Shown: positions 34,036 to 43,719, numbered from the stretch's first letter. The stretch is 64,000 bases of DNA from Vibrio cholerae (GCA_009728235.1 WNZI01000002.1:1-64000), one strand, 5' to 3'. Numbers and translations are program-made. The notes: a model not told the origin generated them from the letters alone.

Positions 34036-34391
34036 GTACCCACAGTAGGCGCAGGGGCCGAGCCACTCCGGAAGAAGTCGGGCCGGTGGTCGATGACCGC
34101 GGCATCGGGTGAGGCGGGGCGGCAGGACGCACGCATTGCACAGCGTTCCTGCCGCCCCTCAGCGGCTCCGGCCCACTTCTAGACGCGAAGCCGCTGATCC
34201 CACTACATCCCCTGCTGTCCCTCAGGATCCAGCGTCACATCTCACACCCGCAAAGCTTCCCTGCAGGACGATGCACGTGCAACGCGTGCAGGCTCGACGC
34301 CGCACGGACCCGGGCAGTGGTGGTGGCGCTCCGCCACCTTGCTCAGGAGAGGCGGAGTGCACGCGGCCCATCGAGGAGAACCAGGCCCTGC
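34036..34391. other. Intergenic region with structured repeat
   Basis: The 356-base gap holds the two-hairpin repeat at 34116-34196 and no recognisable gene. Frames on the plus strand here are short and Arg/Pro-rich, as expected for chance frames in GC-rich DNA. Confidence 0.4.
34116..34196. repeat. Two-hairpin intergenic repeat, copy B
   Basis: GGGGCGGCAGGA (34116-34127) pairs perfectly with TCCTGCCGCCCC (34147-34158), and CAGCGGCT (34160-34167) with AGCCGCTG (34189-34196). The unit is the inverted copy of 18157-18240. Most loop and junction bases are shared while several stem bases change, including a perfect stem here against a mismatched one there. Neither copy lies inside a gene. Confidence 0.6.
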
Positions 34392-34667
34392 TCAGGAGGT
34401 CAGATCACCGCGATAGGGTGCGCGTCCGATAGGTGGGATCTCATCGATGAGCTCATTGATGGCGTGGGCTAGCTTGTCGCACTCCAACGCAGGTAGGACG
34501 ATCATCTGGTTGAGATAAGCGTCGACCTCGTACTCGTCGACGGTGCCCGTGATCGAGAAGTAGTAGAGCCATACCTCGGGCAGGGTGAGTCCGGCCTGAG
34601 CCATCGCGCGGCCGATCTGCCGACGCTGGGTGTCCTCGATGGACCTCGTCGGGTCTTCGCGATTCAT
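34392..34667 (-). CDS. Small conserved protein coupled to ANTAR regulator
   Basis: The 91-residue acidic protein starts MNREDPTRSIEDTQRRQIGR and contains EVWLYYFSITGTVDEYEVDA and LPALECDKLAHAINELIDEI, probably a small three-helix fold with one cysteine. I do not recognise a named family. Its ATG at 34667 overlaps the stop of the upstream GAF-ANTAR gene (ATGA). It probably acts together with that regulator. Confidence 0.65.
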   Translation of the reverse strand: MNREDPTRSIEDTQRRQIGRAMAQAGLTLPEVWLYYFSITGTVDEYEVDAYLNQMIVLPALECDKLAHAINELIDEIPPIGRAPYRGDLTS

Positions 34668-35395
34668 TGTTCCTTGCTAGGTGTCCCGGAAGGCGTGTCG
34701 CGGCGGAGGACGGACTGCGCTAGCTCGTGCAGTGCCACACCTTCGTTGCCGGCCCTGGTCAGGAGGTAGCTGAGGGCTTCATCCTCAGCGAGATCGAGCC
34801 GTTCCATGATCACTCCGCGGGCGGTGGCGACAAGGTCCCGCACGCGCAGGGTGTCCTTGAACGCCCCGCTGATGCGCTGGGGCGTGTCACTGGCCTGGAT
34901 GTGTCCGAGCAGGACCCCGGCTGACGTAGCGAGATGCGTCAGTATCTTCTGATCCTGGGCTGTGAAAGCGCCGGGGGCTGCTGCATAGATCTTCATCGCA
35001 CCGATTCCGTGCGGCCCTTTCTCCAAGGGGACGCTGAAGCAGGAACGGACGCCGGTCTGTGCTGCAGCCGCGCTCCAGGCCTGCCAGCGTCGATCGGTCT
35101 CGGTGTCCTCGATGTATGTGGGCCTGCCCTCGGACCACGCACTGAGGCACGGACCGCTTGCGAGACCGTATTGGAGGTCATCGGCTCGAAGGACGAAGGA
35201 GTCCGTCGCCCCGACGCTGGTCGGCTGGTTGTCCCTGATGAGACTCACCCCGGCTCCGATCGCATGGGGAATGGCTTCCTTGGCCGCAGTTGCGAGAGCG
35301 GACACGGCCTCCTGCGCGGTCTGTTCCGTGAGCAGCAGGCCTTTCGCGCGCCCGATGATGGGTGCGATTTCCGGCAGGGAGGAGTGTTCGTCCAT
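34664..35395 (-). CDS. GAF-ANTAR RNA-binding regulator
   Basis: The 243-residue protein has a GAF sensor domain (about residues 15-165: AIGAGVSLIRDNQPTSVGAT, GPCLSAWSEGRPTYIEDTET, CFSVPLEKGPHGIGAMKIYA). A C-terminal ANTAR domain follows (RDLVATARGVIMERLDLAED, ALSYLLTRAGNEGVALHELA, about 185-230). ANTAR proteins bind paired hairpins in nascent RNA and prevent termination. The ligand of the GAF domain is unknown. Start ATG 35395. It lies 44 bases after the PAS-ANTAR gene and is coupled to the small gene downstream, so all three may share one transcript. Confidence 0.9.
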   Translation of the reverse strand: MDEHSSLPEIAPIIGRAKGLLLTEQTAQEAVSALATAAKEAIPHAIGAGVSLIRDNQPTSVGATDSFVLRADDLQYGLASGPCLSAWSEGRPTYIEDTETDRRWQAWSAAAAQTGVRSCFSVPLEKGPHGIGAMKIYAAAPGAFTAQDQKILTHLATSAGVLLGHIQASDTPQRISGAFKDTLRVRDLVATARGVIMERLDLAEDEALSYLLTRAGNEGVALHELAQSVLRRDTPSGTPSKEQ

Positions 35396-35438
35396 GAGCG
35401 TCTTTCGTTTGTTCGGCTGGTTCCCGGATCGTTAACGG

Positions 35439-36110
35439 CTAGGGCGTCTGGAACAGTTCCAGCAGAGCCTGTGTGATGCGAGCCTGCCCGCTGCCCTGCG
35501 TGAGCTGGCGGGCGCGGTCGATGATGTCCTGCGATACGACGACGACCTTCCGGTTCGTGGTCTGGCTTCGCTGGCTGATCCGCTCGAACGCTTCGGTGGC
35601 ATCGAGGCCCGCGCGACCCATGAGGATGCCCTTGGCCTGTTCGATCACCGCTCGGCTCAGAGCCGAGGCGGCGACAGCCTCGTTGGCGATCTTCTGGGTG
35701 TCGTTGCGGATGGCGCGGGAGAGGTCGACGACCAGGGCCCATACCCCGACCGCACTCTCACCGTTCCGGATGAGATCTCCGGAGACCAGGATTTTGCGGG
35801 TGCGGCCACCGGCGTCGAGGAGGGACAGGTACGCCGAGAGGGGACCGCCCGTCGTCGTCAGTTCTTCCCAATATGCCCTTGCTGCGTCCCGATCCTGATA
35901 CTCGATGTGCGACAGACCCAGGTCCAGGGTGGGCACCACATCACCGCGTGCGTACCCATGGATGCGGTACAGCTCGTCCGACCAGATCAACGTCGGAGAG
36001 TCGAAGAAGTGCTCGACGGTGCCGGTAGGGCAGTCGATGAAGGACTCGATGCTCGCGCGGACGACGTCGTCATCCAGGGTGGACGCGGGTGTTGCGGGAG
36101 GCAAGGACAT
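35439..36110 (-). CDS. PAS-ANTAR RNA-binding regulator
   Basis: The 223-residue protein starts at ATG 36110 (MSLPPATPASTLDDDVVRAS). The PAS_3-type fold covers about residues 20-125 (FFDSPTLIWSDELYRIHGYA, SHIEYQDRDAARAYW). ANTAR covers about 145-205 (AVIEQAKGILMGRAGLDATE, AFERISQRSQTTNRKVVVVS). The upstream reading frame to 36479 is a chance extension through the promoter and the LexA-type box. The domain pair is common in actinobacteria with several ANTAR paralogues. It probably forms a pathway with the GAF-ANTAR protein encoded next. Confidence 0.9.
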   Translation of the reverse strand: MSLPPATPASTLDDDVVRASIESFIDCPTGTVEHFFDSPTLIWSDELYRIHGYARGDVVPTLDLGLSHIEYQDRDAARAYWEELTTTGGPLSAYLSLLDAGGRTRKILVSGDLIRNGESAVGVWALVVDLSRAIRNDTQKIANEAVAASALSRAVIEQAKGILMGRAGLDATEAFERISQRSQTTNRKVVVVSQDIIDRARQLTQGSGQARITQALLELFQTP

Positions 36111-36471
36111 GCCGTTAACCGTTCGACGTGCTCTACCCGGGCCAGCGACTTGACCCGAATCCAAGACAGAACAATAGCAAGACCGAGGGACAACCGGTGC
36201 CAGCCACGTCGTGGTTTCCCAGAAGCGACTCCTTGCCGCCTTCACCCGCGTCGGTCGGGTCCCAGGAGCATCGACAGCTCTGCCGATGGCGGTCACGGGG
36301 GTCTGCTGCCGCTCCATGCCGCTCATCCGGCCAACCCGTGCGCAGGCTACGGGCGCTCTCGAAGCTGGGCTGGACTCCCCCCGAAGGGACCCGAACTCCC
36401 CTGGAATCAGTTCCGGCGGGGACAGCGCCTGGGGCAGGACCACACCGGGCTCGGTCCGCTTCCCAAACCAA
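36111..36471. other. Divergent intergenic region
   Basis: The 360 bases before the LexA-type box hold the promoter of the PAS-ANTAR gene on the minus strand. No credible gene is seen: overlapping frames on both strands have shadow-like composition. Confidence 0.4.
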
Positions 36472-36487
36472 TCGAACATGTGTTCTA
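36472..36487 (+). promoter_or_regulatory. LexA-type SOS box
   Basis: TCGAACATGTGTTCTA matches the actinobacterial LexA consensus TCGAAC-N4-GTTCGA in all but one position (T for G in the last triplet). It lies 47-62 bases before the ATG of the downstream gene, as expected for an SOS promoter. Confidence 0.7.
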
Positions 36488-36533
36488 TTTAAGCCCTACA
36501 GGCGTGACGGACCGGGCGAAGGAAGAACAGACC

Positions 36534-36893
36534 ATGACAGCACAACCGACAGCAGGCGGCGATGCTTCCACGAGGACGGGAAGTCCGGCGGGTCTGCTCC
36601 TGGACGAGCCCGCCGTTGTCCGGTTCCTGCCCTCCGGTACGCCCTTGGCATTGCGGTGGCGGGGAAGCATCTGGCAGATCATCGGTGACCCTGTCGCCTG
36701 GTCCAGCTCGAGTAGCTGGTGGGAGCCCGGTGTCACTGCGCTCGGCGGGCGGGGCAGCGTGATCACCACCCGGTTCTGGCGGTTTCAGGCCCAGACCGGA
36801 CCGGCGTCCCCGGTCCTCGAGTTCGACATGAGCGCGGATCCGCGGTGGGATGACTGGCGGCTGCGGCGTGTTGCCGGAGTCGACGGGTTCTAG
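36534..36893 (+). CDS. DUF6504-like protein, probably SOS-regulated
   Basis: The 119-residue protein has the pattern PLALRWRGSIWQIIGDPVAW, SSWWEPG, TTRFWRFQAQ and WDDWRLRRVAG. This resembles the DUF6504 group of short proteins that accompany the mutasome genes imuA-imuB-dnaE2. The ATG at 36534 follows ggaaga. The LexA-type box upstream supports DNA-damage induction. No imuB or dnaE2 gene is present in this window, so here it is detached from its usual partners. The family call is from pattern resemblance only. Confidence 0.6.
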   Translation: MTAQPTAGGDASTRTGSPAGLLLDEPAVVRFLPSGTPLALRWRGSIWQIIGDPVAWSSSSSWWEPGVTALGGRGSVITTRFWRFQAQTGPASPVLEFDMSADPRWDDWRLRRVAGVDGF

Positions 36894-36971
36894 GTCGTTC
36901 CGGGCAGCAGCGCACCGGTGCTCATCGGATCACCGAGCAGCGGTCTCGGGTCAGCGGGTGGGGACAGGCTG

Positions 36972-38186
36972 TCACCGGGGCAGGAGTGCAGCGGCGCGTT
37001 CGATGACTGCATCGGCGACGTCACGCTTGGAGCCCCGCACCGCCGCCGATTGGCGTCCCGCCGCATCGAGGATGATGACCTCGTTCGTGTCCTCGCCGAA
37101 GACCAACCCCGCTCCCACGACGTTGAGCACGAGAAGATCGCATCCCTTGCGCACTAGTTTGGCTCTCGCATGCGTGAGGGGATCGGCCGTCGCATCCCCG
37201 GTCTCGGCGGCGAATCCCGCGATGACGAGCCTGTCACGCCCGCCCCGGGCCAGGACGGCCTCACGGAGGACGTCGGGGTTGCGGACCAGGGTGATGACGG
37301 GATCGGTGCCGTCGTCGTTCTTCTTGATCTTCGTCGTCACGAACTCGGCCGGCCGGAAGTCCGCCACAGCCGCTGCCATCACGAGGATGTCGGTGTCCGG
37401 AAGTGACCCGAGGACGGCGTCGCGCAGTTCCAGGGCGGATTCGACCCGGACGACGTCGCAGCCGGGCGGTGGGGGAACCTCCGCGTGGGCCAGAACGAGG
37501 GTCACGGAGGCGCCTCGGGCGAGTGCAGCTTCTGCCAGCGCCATGCCCTGTTTGCCGGACGACCGGTTGCCCAGGAAACGCACGGGGTCGAGGGCTTCAC
37601 GGGTCCCCCCGGCGGAGATCGTGACGCGCCTGCCCTGCAGGTCCTGCGCCTGCCCGGCGGCGCCGGTACAGACGGCCAGGGCTGCGGCGAAGATATCGGC
37701 GGGTTCGGGAAGTCTGCCCGGGCCCGAATCGGAACCCGTGAGCCTGCCCGACGCCGGCTCGATCACGGTGATCCCACGACCCCGGAGCGTATCGACGTTC
37801 GCCCGGGTCGCGGCGTGCTGCCACATCTCCGTGTGCATCGCGGGCGCCATCACGACGGGCGCCCGCGCCATCAGCAGGGTTCCGGTGAGGAGATCGTTGG
37901 CGAGTCCGGCGGCGGCGCGGGCCAGGACGTCGGCCGTTGCGGGTGCGATGACGATCAGGTCGGCCTCGTGGCCCAACCGGACGTGGTTCACCTTGTCGAC
38001 GTCGTCCCACACACTGTTACTGACGGGCTTGCCGGACAACGCCTCCCATGTGGCCGTGCCGACGAACCGCGTTGCCGCGTCCGTGGGAATCACCGTGACG
38101 TCGTGTCCGGCTTCCGTGAAAAGACGGAGGAGGGACGCTGCCTTGTAGGCTGCGATCCCTCCTCCGACACCAAGTACTACGCGCAC
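36972..38186 (-). CDS. coaBC: Bifunctional phosphopantothenoylcysteine decarboxylase / synthetase
   Basis: The 404-residue fused enzyme of coenzyme A synthesis has an N-terminal flavoprotein CoaC half (VLGVGGGIAAYKAASLLRLF, IAPATADVLARAAAGLANDL, APAMHTEMWQH). The C-terminal CoaB half (about residue 185 on) has VTISAGGTREALDPVRFLGN, RSSGKQGMALAEAALARGA and VVAMAAAVADFRP-like motifs. It starts at GTG 38186. It follows rpoZ in the usual actinobacterial order gmk-rpoZ-coaBC. In most relatives metK and priA follow; here the next genes are unrelated. Confidence 0.96.
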   Translation of the reverse strand: MRVVLGVGGGIAAYKAASLLRLFTEAGHDVTVIPTDAATRFVGTATWEALSGKPVSNSVWDDVDKVNHVRLGHEADLIVIAPATADVLARAAAGLANDLLTGTLLMARAPVVMAPAMHTEMWQHAATRANVDTLRGRGITVIEPASGRLTGSDSGPGRLPEPADIFAAALAVCTGAAGQAQDLQGRRVTISAGGTREALDPVRFLGNRSSGKQGMALAEAALARGASVTLVLAHAEVPPPPGCDVVRVESALELRDAVLGSLPDTDILVMAAAVADFRPAEFVTTKIKKNDDGTDPVITLVRNPDVLREAVLARGGRDRLVIAGFAAETGDATADPLTHARAKLVRKGCDLLVLNVVGAGLVFGEDTNEVIILDAAGRQSAAVRGSKRDVADAVIERAAALLPR

Positions 38187-38217
38187 CGGCGGTCCGTGTC
38201 CTGCTGAGCCGGCGGTA

Positions 38218-38478
38218 CTACTCGGTGGGTTCCATCGGTGTGGAAACGAGCATGCCCTCGTTGATCTCGCGCAGTGCGATGGAGAGCGGCTTCTCGTTCA
38301 GCTTCGTGTCGACGAGCGGGCCGACGTACTCGAAGAGTCCTTCGTGGAGCTGCGAGTAGTACGCGTTGATCTGGCGGGCGCGCTTGGCCCCGTAGATCAC
38401 GAGGGCGTACTTCGAGTCCGAGGCCTCCAGCAGTGAGTCGATCGGCGGGTTGATGATGCCTTCGGGCTGAGTTGACAC
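38218..38478 (-). CDS. rpoZ: RNA polymerase omega subunit
   Basis: The 86-residue protein matches omega: [40 protein letters not shown], then [18 protein letters not shown]. It helps assemble RNA polymerase by chaperoning the beta' subunit. It starts at GTG 38478 (MSTQPEG) and lies between gmk and coaBC, its standard place. No anomaly is seen. Confidence 0.96.
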   Translation of the reverse strand: MSTQPEGIINPPIDSLLEASDSKYALVIYGAKRARQINAYYSQLHEGLFEYVGPLVDTKLNEKPLSIALREINEGMLVSTPMEPTE

Positions 38479-38520
38479 AAATTCTCCAAATATTAGGCGG
38501 AACGGCAGCTTCAGGGCTTC

Positions 38521-39087
38521 TCAGCGCTGCAGCGGACGCAGTCCCATCAGTGATACGAGCTCGTCTGCCGCATGCTCCACGGTGTCGTTGACGACGGTGT
38601 GGTGGAATTCCGGCTCGGCGGCAAGTTCCAGTTTAGCGGTTTCCAGCCGCTGCTGCTGTTCCTCGGCCGTTTCCGTTCCGCGGCCGACGAGCCGGCGCAC
38701 CATTTCGTCCAGCTGGAGGGGCGAGGAAGACGAAAGTGGCCTCCGGCATGGTCTCCTTGACCTGCCGGGCGCCCTGCAGGTCGATCTCCAGGAGCACCGT
38801 CCGTCCCTCGTCCATGGCGGCCTGGACCGTGCTGCGGAGTGTGCCGTAGCGGTTGCGCCCGTGGACGACGCCCACTCCAGCAACTGACCCTCGGCCACGA
38901 GCTGGTCGAACTCCTCGGACGAGACGAAGAAGTAGTGCACCCCGTGCACCTCGCCCGGTCGCGCGGGCCGGGTCGTGGCGGAGACGGAGAGCCACACCTC
39001 GGGGTAGTTGTCCCGGATGTAGGTGGACACCGTTCCCTTGCCGACCGCCGTCGGGCCTGCGAGGACTGTCAGCCGGGGCTGTGACAC
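38521..39087 (-). CDS. gmk: Guanylate kinase, middle third out of frame
   Basis: The annotated frame begins correctly ([21 protein letters not shown]-loop GPTAVGKGT; then [20 protein letters not shown]) and ends correctly ([20 protein letters not shown]). From about 38870 down to 38715 the true sequence ([40 protein letters not shown]) lies in a different frame. One base lost near 38870 and two near 38712-38720 would restore the normal enzyme of about 189 residues. Gmk is essential for GMP to GDP conversion, so an assembly error is far more likely than a real lesion. Confidence 0.9.
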   Translation of the reverse strand: MSQPRLTVLAGPTAVGKGTVSTYIRDNYPEVWLSVSATTRPARPGEVHGVHYFFVSSEEFDQLVAEGQLLEWASSTGATATAHSAARSRPPWTRDGRCSWRSTCRAPGRSRRPCRRPLSSSSPLQLDEMVRRLVGRGTETAEEQQQRLETAKLELAAEPEFHHTVVNDTVEHAADELVSLMGLRPLQR

Positions 39088-39097
39088 TGATGCTTCC

Positions 39098-39436
39098 TTA
39101 CTTGCTGGCCGGGCCAGAGTGGTGTTGTTCGAGGTAGATCACGAGCGCCTTGCGCTGGTGGATGCCCAGCCCGCGAACGCGACGGGTAGCGGCGATGCCC
39201 ACCTCGGTCATGATGAGCTGTGCGCGGACGTCGCCCACGCCGGGCAGCGCCCTGAGGAGGTCCAGGACCTTCAAGCGACCCACGGCGTCGTCGCCGTCCG
39301 GGTTCTCGATCACATCCGCCACCGAAAGCTTACCGGTCTTCAGCCGGGACTTGATGTCCGCACGCACCGCCCGGGCCGCCGTCGCCTTCTCGCGGGCCTG
39401 CGTACGTTCGACATCCGTCAATGGCTTCAGGCTCAC
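39098..39436 (-). CDS. mihF: Actinobacterial integration host factor
   Basis: The 112-residue protein is the actinobacterial IHF, unrelated to HU. It has an N-terminal helix (PLTDVERTQAREKATAARAV), then RADIKSRLKTGKLSVADVIE and the helix-two-turns-helix region KVLDLLRALPGVGDVRAQLI, MTEVGIAATRRVRGLG. It binds and bends DNA non-specifically. I chose GTG 39436 because an aggga ribosome binding site lies right before it; the frame opens at 39451. It sits directly ahead of gmk, as in most actinobacteria. Confidence 0.95.
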   Translation of the reverse strand: MSLKPLTDVERTQAREKATAARAVRADIKSRLKTGKLSVADVIENPDGDDAVGRLKVLDLLRALPGVGDVRAQLIMTEVGIAATRRVRGLGIHQRKALVIYLEQHHSGPASK

Positions 39437-39564
39437 TGGTGCTCCCTGCACTGGACGGCACCACGGAGGGCGGCGACCGCTCGTCGTCTGGATGGGTCAA
39501 GGACAGTTCGTCGTTCCTAGGGGGGTGGGACTGAACCGAACCTACCGGGCGCGGACCTGCAAAA

Positions 39565-40421
39565 TCAATGGAGCGCCAGTTCGTCCCGTGTCCGCTCCGC
39601 CGCGTCATGCAGCTGCGAGGGCCGGGGCCCCGCGTCGAGGACGCACGGCTCGATGTCGGCAGGACCGACGGCAGCGCCGCGCCGAACGTCTCCCGCAACT
39701 CCTCCGCACCCGCACCCTGGGCTCCGACTCCTGGCGCGAGGATGGGCCCGTTGAGCCCGGGCAGGTCGAGTCCCAGCCGCTCGGCCGCGTCGCCGACGGT
39801 AGCACCGACGACGAGGCCCACGTGCCCCGATCCGGGACCTGCGTTCTCGGCGGCCGCGGCGCTCGCGATCGACCGGGCGACGGACGCGCTTCCACCGACG
39901 TGCTGCACCGTCCGACCCTCGGGATTCGAGGTCAGCGCGAGGACGAACACGCCACGCCCGGTCGCAGCAGCGAGGTCGAGAGCGGGGCGGAGCGACTCGA
40001 ACCCGAGGTAGGGGTTGAGCGTGACGGCGTCGGCCGCAAGGGGACTCCCCTCCCCCAGCCAGGCGTCGGCATAGGCCTGCATCGTGGACCCGATGTCGCC
40101 GCGCTTGGCATCCGCGATCGTCAGTACCCCTGCGGTTGCCGCCCGCGCGAGCAGGAGCTCCAGAACCGCCACACCCCGGGACCCGTGCCGCTCGTAGAGC
40201 GCCACCTGCGGCTTCACCGCGACCGCCACGGACCCGACGGCGTCGAGCACGGTCAGTGAGAAGCGCTCCAGGCCTGCGGGTGTGTCCTCGAGGCCCCAGG
40301 AGTGCAGGAGCCCCGGATGAGGGTCGATGCCAACGCACAGTGCCCCCTTCGCTGCCCGTGCCGCGGCCAGCCGTTCCCCGAAGGGGACCCGCTGCATCCC
40401 GGCCCCGGCCTCAGGAGGCAT
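39565..40421 (-). CDS. pyrF: Orotidine 5'-phosphate decarboxylase, frameshifted near the end
   Basis: This is the type 2 (actinobacterial) Pyr[19 protein letters not shown], then catalytic [20 protein letters not shown] (D-x-K-x-x-D), [15 protein letters not shown], and [20 protein letters not shown]. The first frame runs past VLPTSSR into a wrong tail. The true end ([25 protein letters not shown]) lies in another frame with a stop at 39565. One base missing in a GCGG context near 39643 accounts for it. It makes UMP from OMP. The start is ATG 40421, overlapping carB; ATG 40397 is the alternative. Confidence 0.9.
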
Positions 40422-43400
40422 CGCGGGCTTCGGTGGAGGCGCGGAGGTTCGCGGCATGCTCCTGGAGGCTCGTCACGGACCACTCGTAGGACCGCATGGC
40501 CTCGATCGCCTGCACCGCGGCCCCCACCTCGGGGATGGTGGTGATGACCGGCAGGCCGTAGGAGGTGGCGGCGGCCCGGATCTCGTACCCGTCACCGCGC
40601 GCCTGGCCTCCCGACGGGGTGTTGATGATCATGTCGATCCCACCCTCCGTGATGAGGTCGACGACGGTTCCCTGGCCTTCGCCGGCACCCTCGGCCACCT
40701 TCCGCACGGTGGTCGCCTGGATACCGTTGCGCCGGAGCACGTCCGCGGTGCCTCCCGTCGAGACGATCTCGAACCCCAGGTCGACGAGGCGCTTGACCGG
40801 CATGATGATGGCGCGCTTGTCCCGGTTCGCCACGGAGACGAAGACCTTGCCCTCGGTGGGCAGCGCCGCATTGGCAGCGGCCTGGCTCTTGGCGAAAGCC
40901 GTGTCGAAGTACTTGTCGATGCCCATGACCTCACCGGTGGACCGCATCTCAGGACCCAGCAGAGAGTCCACGACCGTGCCCTCGGGCGTGCGGAACCGGC
41001 TGAACGGCAGCACGGCCTCCTTGACGGACACCGGCGCGTCGAGCGGCAGGGACCCGCCGTCACCCCGGGCCGGGAGCAGGCCCCGCTCGCCGCGGAGCTC
41101 GGCGATGGTGACCCCGGTGCCGATGAGGGCGGCGCCCTTGGCGAGCTGCACGCCGGTGGCCTTGGAGACGAAGGGAACCGTCCGGGAAGCCCTCGGGTTC
41201 GCCTCGAGCACGTACAGGACGTCGGAGGCGAGGGCGAACTGGATGTTGATGAGTCCGCGCACCCCGACCCCCTCTGCGATCGCGAGCGTCGCCTCACGGA
41301 CACGCTGCAGGACGTCCGCGCCCAGGGTGATGGGCGGCAGCACGCAGGCGGAGTCGCCGGAATGGATACCGGCCTCCTCGATGTGCTCCATGATCCCGCC
41401 GAGGTACATCTCGGTGCCGTCGTAGAGCGCGTCGACGTCGATCTCGATGGCGTCCTCGAGGAACCGGTCGATCAGCACCGGATGCGCCTCGGTGATCTCC
41501 GTGGCGTTGGTGATGTAGCGGGAGAGGTTCGCCTCGTCGTAGACGATCTCCATGCCGCGTCCCCCCAGCACGTAGGAGGGGCGGACCAGCACCGGGTAGC
41601 CGATGTCATCGGCGATCTTCTTGGCGTCCTCGAAGGACACCGCGGTGCCGTTCTTCGGGGCGATCAGGCCACCGGCGTCGAGCACGCGGCTGAAGGCGCC
41701 GCGGTGCTCGGCGAGGTCGATGGCCTCCGGTGAGGTGCCGAGGATCGGGATCCCGGCGTCCGCCAGCTCCTGAGCCAGCTTGAGCGGGGTCTGGCCGCCG
41801 AGCTGGACGAACACGCCGAGCACTCCCCCGGTCCGCTGCTCGGCCGCGATCACCTCGAGGACGTCCTCCAGGGTGAGTGGCTCGAAGTACAGGCGCGTCG
41901 AGATGTCGTAGTCCGTCGAGACGGTCTCGGGGTTGCAGTTGATCATGACGGTCTCGTAGCCGGCCTCGCGCAGCGCCATCGTGGCATGCACGCACGAGTA
42001 GTCGAACTCGATGCCCTGCCCGATCCGGTTGGGACCGGATCCGAGGATGATGATCGAGGGCTTCTCGTGCTGCTCCACCTCGTCCTCCTCGTCGTAGGAC
42101 GAGTAGTGGTACGGCGTGTAGGCGGCGAATTCGGCGGCGCAGGTGTCCACGGTCTTGTACACCGGCCGGATGCCGAGGGCGTGCCGCACGCCGCGCACCA
42201 CGGCGTCCGGTGTGTGCGTCAGCGAACCGATCTGCTCGTCCGAGAAGCCGTGCCGTTTGGCCAGCCGCAGCACGTCCTCCGTCAGGTTCGGGGCCGTGCG
42301 TACCTGCTCGGCGACCTCGTTGAGGAGGACGAGCTGATCGAGGAACCAGGGGTCGATGCCTGTCGCCTCGTACAGACGCTCCACGCTCGCCCCGCCGAGC
42401 AGCGCGCGCTGCACCTGGGACAGGCGCTCCGTGGTGGGGCGCTTCGCCGCTTCCACGAGTGCGTCCACCTCGTCCTCCGCCACGGGCGCATAGGACAGCT
42501 GCGATCCCTTCTGCTCCAGCGAACGGAGCGCCTTCTGCAGGGCCTCCGTGAAGTTGCGGCCCATCGCCATGGCCTCGCCGACGGACTTCATGGTCGTGGT
42601 CAGCGTCGGGTCCGCGGCGGGGAACTTCTCGAATGCGAACCGCGGGACCTTCACCACCACGTAGTCGAGGGTCGGTTCGAACGACGCCGGGGTCTTCAGG
42701 GTGATGTCGTTCGGGATCTCGTCGAGGGTGTAGCCGAGCGAGAGCTTCGTCGCGATCTTGGCGATGGCGAAGCCCGTGGCCTTCGACGCGAGGGCGGAGG
42801 AACGCGAGACACGCGGGTTCATCTCGATCACGACGACGCGGCCGGTGCCGGGCTCGACGGCGAACTGGATGTTGCAGCCACCGGTGTCGACGCCCACCTC
42901 GCGGATCACGGCGATGGAGATGTCCCGGAGGCGCTGGTACTCCCGGTCCGTGAGGGTCAGTGCCGGCGCCACGGTGATGGAGTCGCCGGTGTGCACGCCC
43001 ACGGGGTCGACATTCTCGATGGAGCAGACGACCACGACGTTGTCGTTCTTGTCGCGCATCATCTCGAGCTCGTACTCCTTCCACCCGAGGATGCTCTCCT
43101 CGAGGAGGACCTCGCTCGTGGGGCTGTACTGCAGGCCCTGCCCGACGATGCGGCGGAGGTCCTTCTCCGTGTACGCGAGACCGGAGCCGAGACCACCCAT
43201 CGTGAAGGACGGCCGAACCACCATCGGGTACCCGAGGTCGTCCGCGGCCGCGAGGGCCTCGTCGATGGAGTGGATGATCGCCGAACGGGCTGATTCCGCT
43301 CCGCAGCGCTCCACGACGCCCTTGAACTTCTCGCGGTCCTCGCCGAGTTCGATCGCGGCGATGTTCGCGCCGATCAGCTCGACGCCGTACTTCTCCAGCA

Positions 43401-43719
43401 CGCCGTTCTTGTCCAGTGCGATCGCGGTGTTGAGCGCGGTCTGACCCCCGAGGGTCGGGAGCAGGGCGTCGGGGCGTTCCTTCTCGATGATCTTGGCGAC
43501 GACGTCGGGCGTGATGGGCTCCACGTAGGTGGCATCCGCGAACTCGGGGTCCGTCATGATCGTGGCGGGATTGGAGTTCACGAGGATGACGCGCAGGCCC
43601 TCCTCGCGCAGGACACGCAGCGCCTGCGTTCCCGAGTAGTCGAATTCGGCGGCCTGCCCGATGACGATCGGCCCGGAGCCGATGACCAGGACGCTCTTGA
43701 GGTCGGTTCTGCGGGGCAT
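40411..43719 (-). CDS. carB: Carbamoyl-phosphate synthase large subunit
   Basis: The 1102-residue protein begins [20 protein letters not shown] at ATG 43719 and has the doubled ATP-grasp layout. The first half has [20 protein letters not shown] and [20 protein letters not shown]. The second half has [40 protein letters not shown] and [20 protein letters not shown]. An allosteric MGS-like domain ends it ([13 protein letters not shown] onward). It forms carbamoyl phosphate with CarA. It is intact, unlike several neighbours, despite its length. Its ATG overlaps the carA stop (TGATG). Confidence 0.97.
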   Translation of the reverse strand: MPRRTDLKSVLVIGSGPIVIGQAAEFDYSGTQALRVLREEGLRVILVNSNPATIMTDPEFADATYVEPITPDVVAKIIEKERPDALLPTLGGQTALNTAIALDKNGVLEKYGVELIGANIAAIELGEDREKFKGVVERCGAESARSAIIHSIDEALAAADDLGYPMVVRPSFTMGGLGSGLAYTEKDLRRIVGQGLQYSPTSEVLLEESILGWKEYELEMMRDKNDNVVVVCSIENVDPVGVHTGDSITVAPALTLTDREYQRLRDISIAVIREVGVDTGGCNIQFAVEPGTGRVVVIEMNPRVSRSSALASKATGFAIAKIATKLSLGYTLDEIPNDITLKTPASFEPTLDYVVVKVPRFAFEKFPAADPTLTTTMKSVGEAMAMGRNFTEALQKALRSLEQKGSQLSYAPVAEDEVDALVEAAKRPTTERLSQVQRALLGGASVERLYEATGIDPWFLDQLVLLNEVAEQVRTAPNLTEDVLRLAKRHGFSDEQIGSLTHTPDAVVRGVRHALGIRPVYKTVDTCAAEFAAYTPYHYSSYDEEDEVEQHEKPSIIILGSGPNRIGQGIEFDYSCVHATMALREAGYETVMINCNPETVSTDYDISTRLYFEPLTLEDVLEVIAAEQRTGGVLGVFVQLGGQTPLKLAQELADAGIPILGTSPEAIDLAEHRGAFSRVLDAGGLIAPKNGTAVSFEDAKKIADDIGYPVLVRPSYVLGGRGMEIVYDEANLSRYITNATEITEAHPVLIDRFLEDAIEIDVDALYDGTEMYLGGIMEHIEEAGIHSGDSACVLPPITLGADVLQRVREATLAIAEGVGVRGLINIQFALASDVLYVLEANPRASRTVPFVSKATGVQLAKGAALIGTGVTIAELRGERGLLPARGDGGSLPLDAPVSVKEAVLPFSRFRTPEGTVVDSLLGPEMRSTGEVMGIDKYFDTAFAKSQAAANAALPTEGKVFVSVANRDKRAIIMPVKRLVDLGFEIVSTGGTADVLRRNGIQATTVRKVAEGAGEGQGTVVDLITEGGIDMIINTPSGGQARGDGYEIRAAATSYGLPVITTIPEVGAAVQAIEAMRSYEWSVTSLQEHAANLRASTEARDAS

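Noticed and set aside
36850-38148. 432-codon open frame opposite coaBC
   Set aside because: Ser/Arg/Ala-rich shadow; coaBC on the other strand is unambiguous.
40327-41733. 468-codon open frame opposite carB
   Set aside because: High-GC shadow frame of carB; His/Arg/Gly-rich composition and no family motif.
41606-43084. 492-codon second frame inside carB
   Set aside because: Same-strand off-frame reading of carB with extreme Arg/Gly content.
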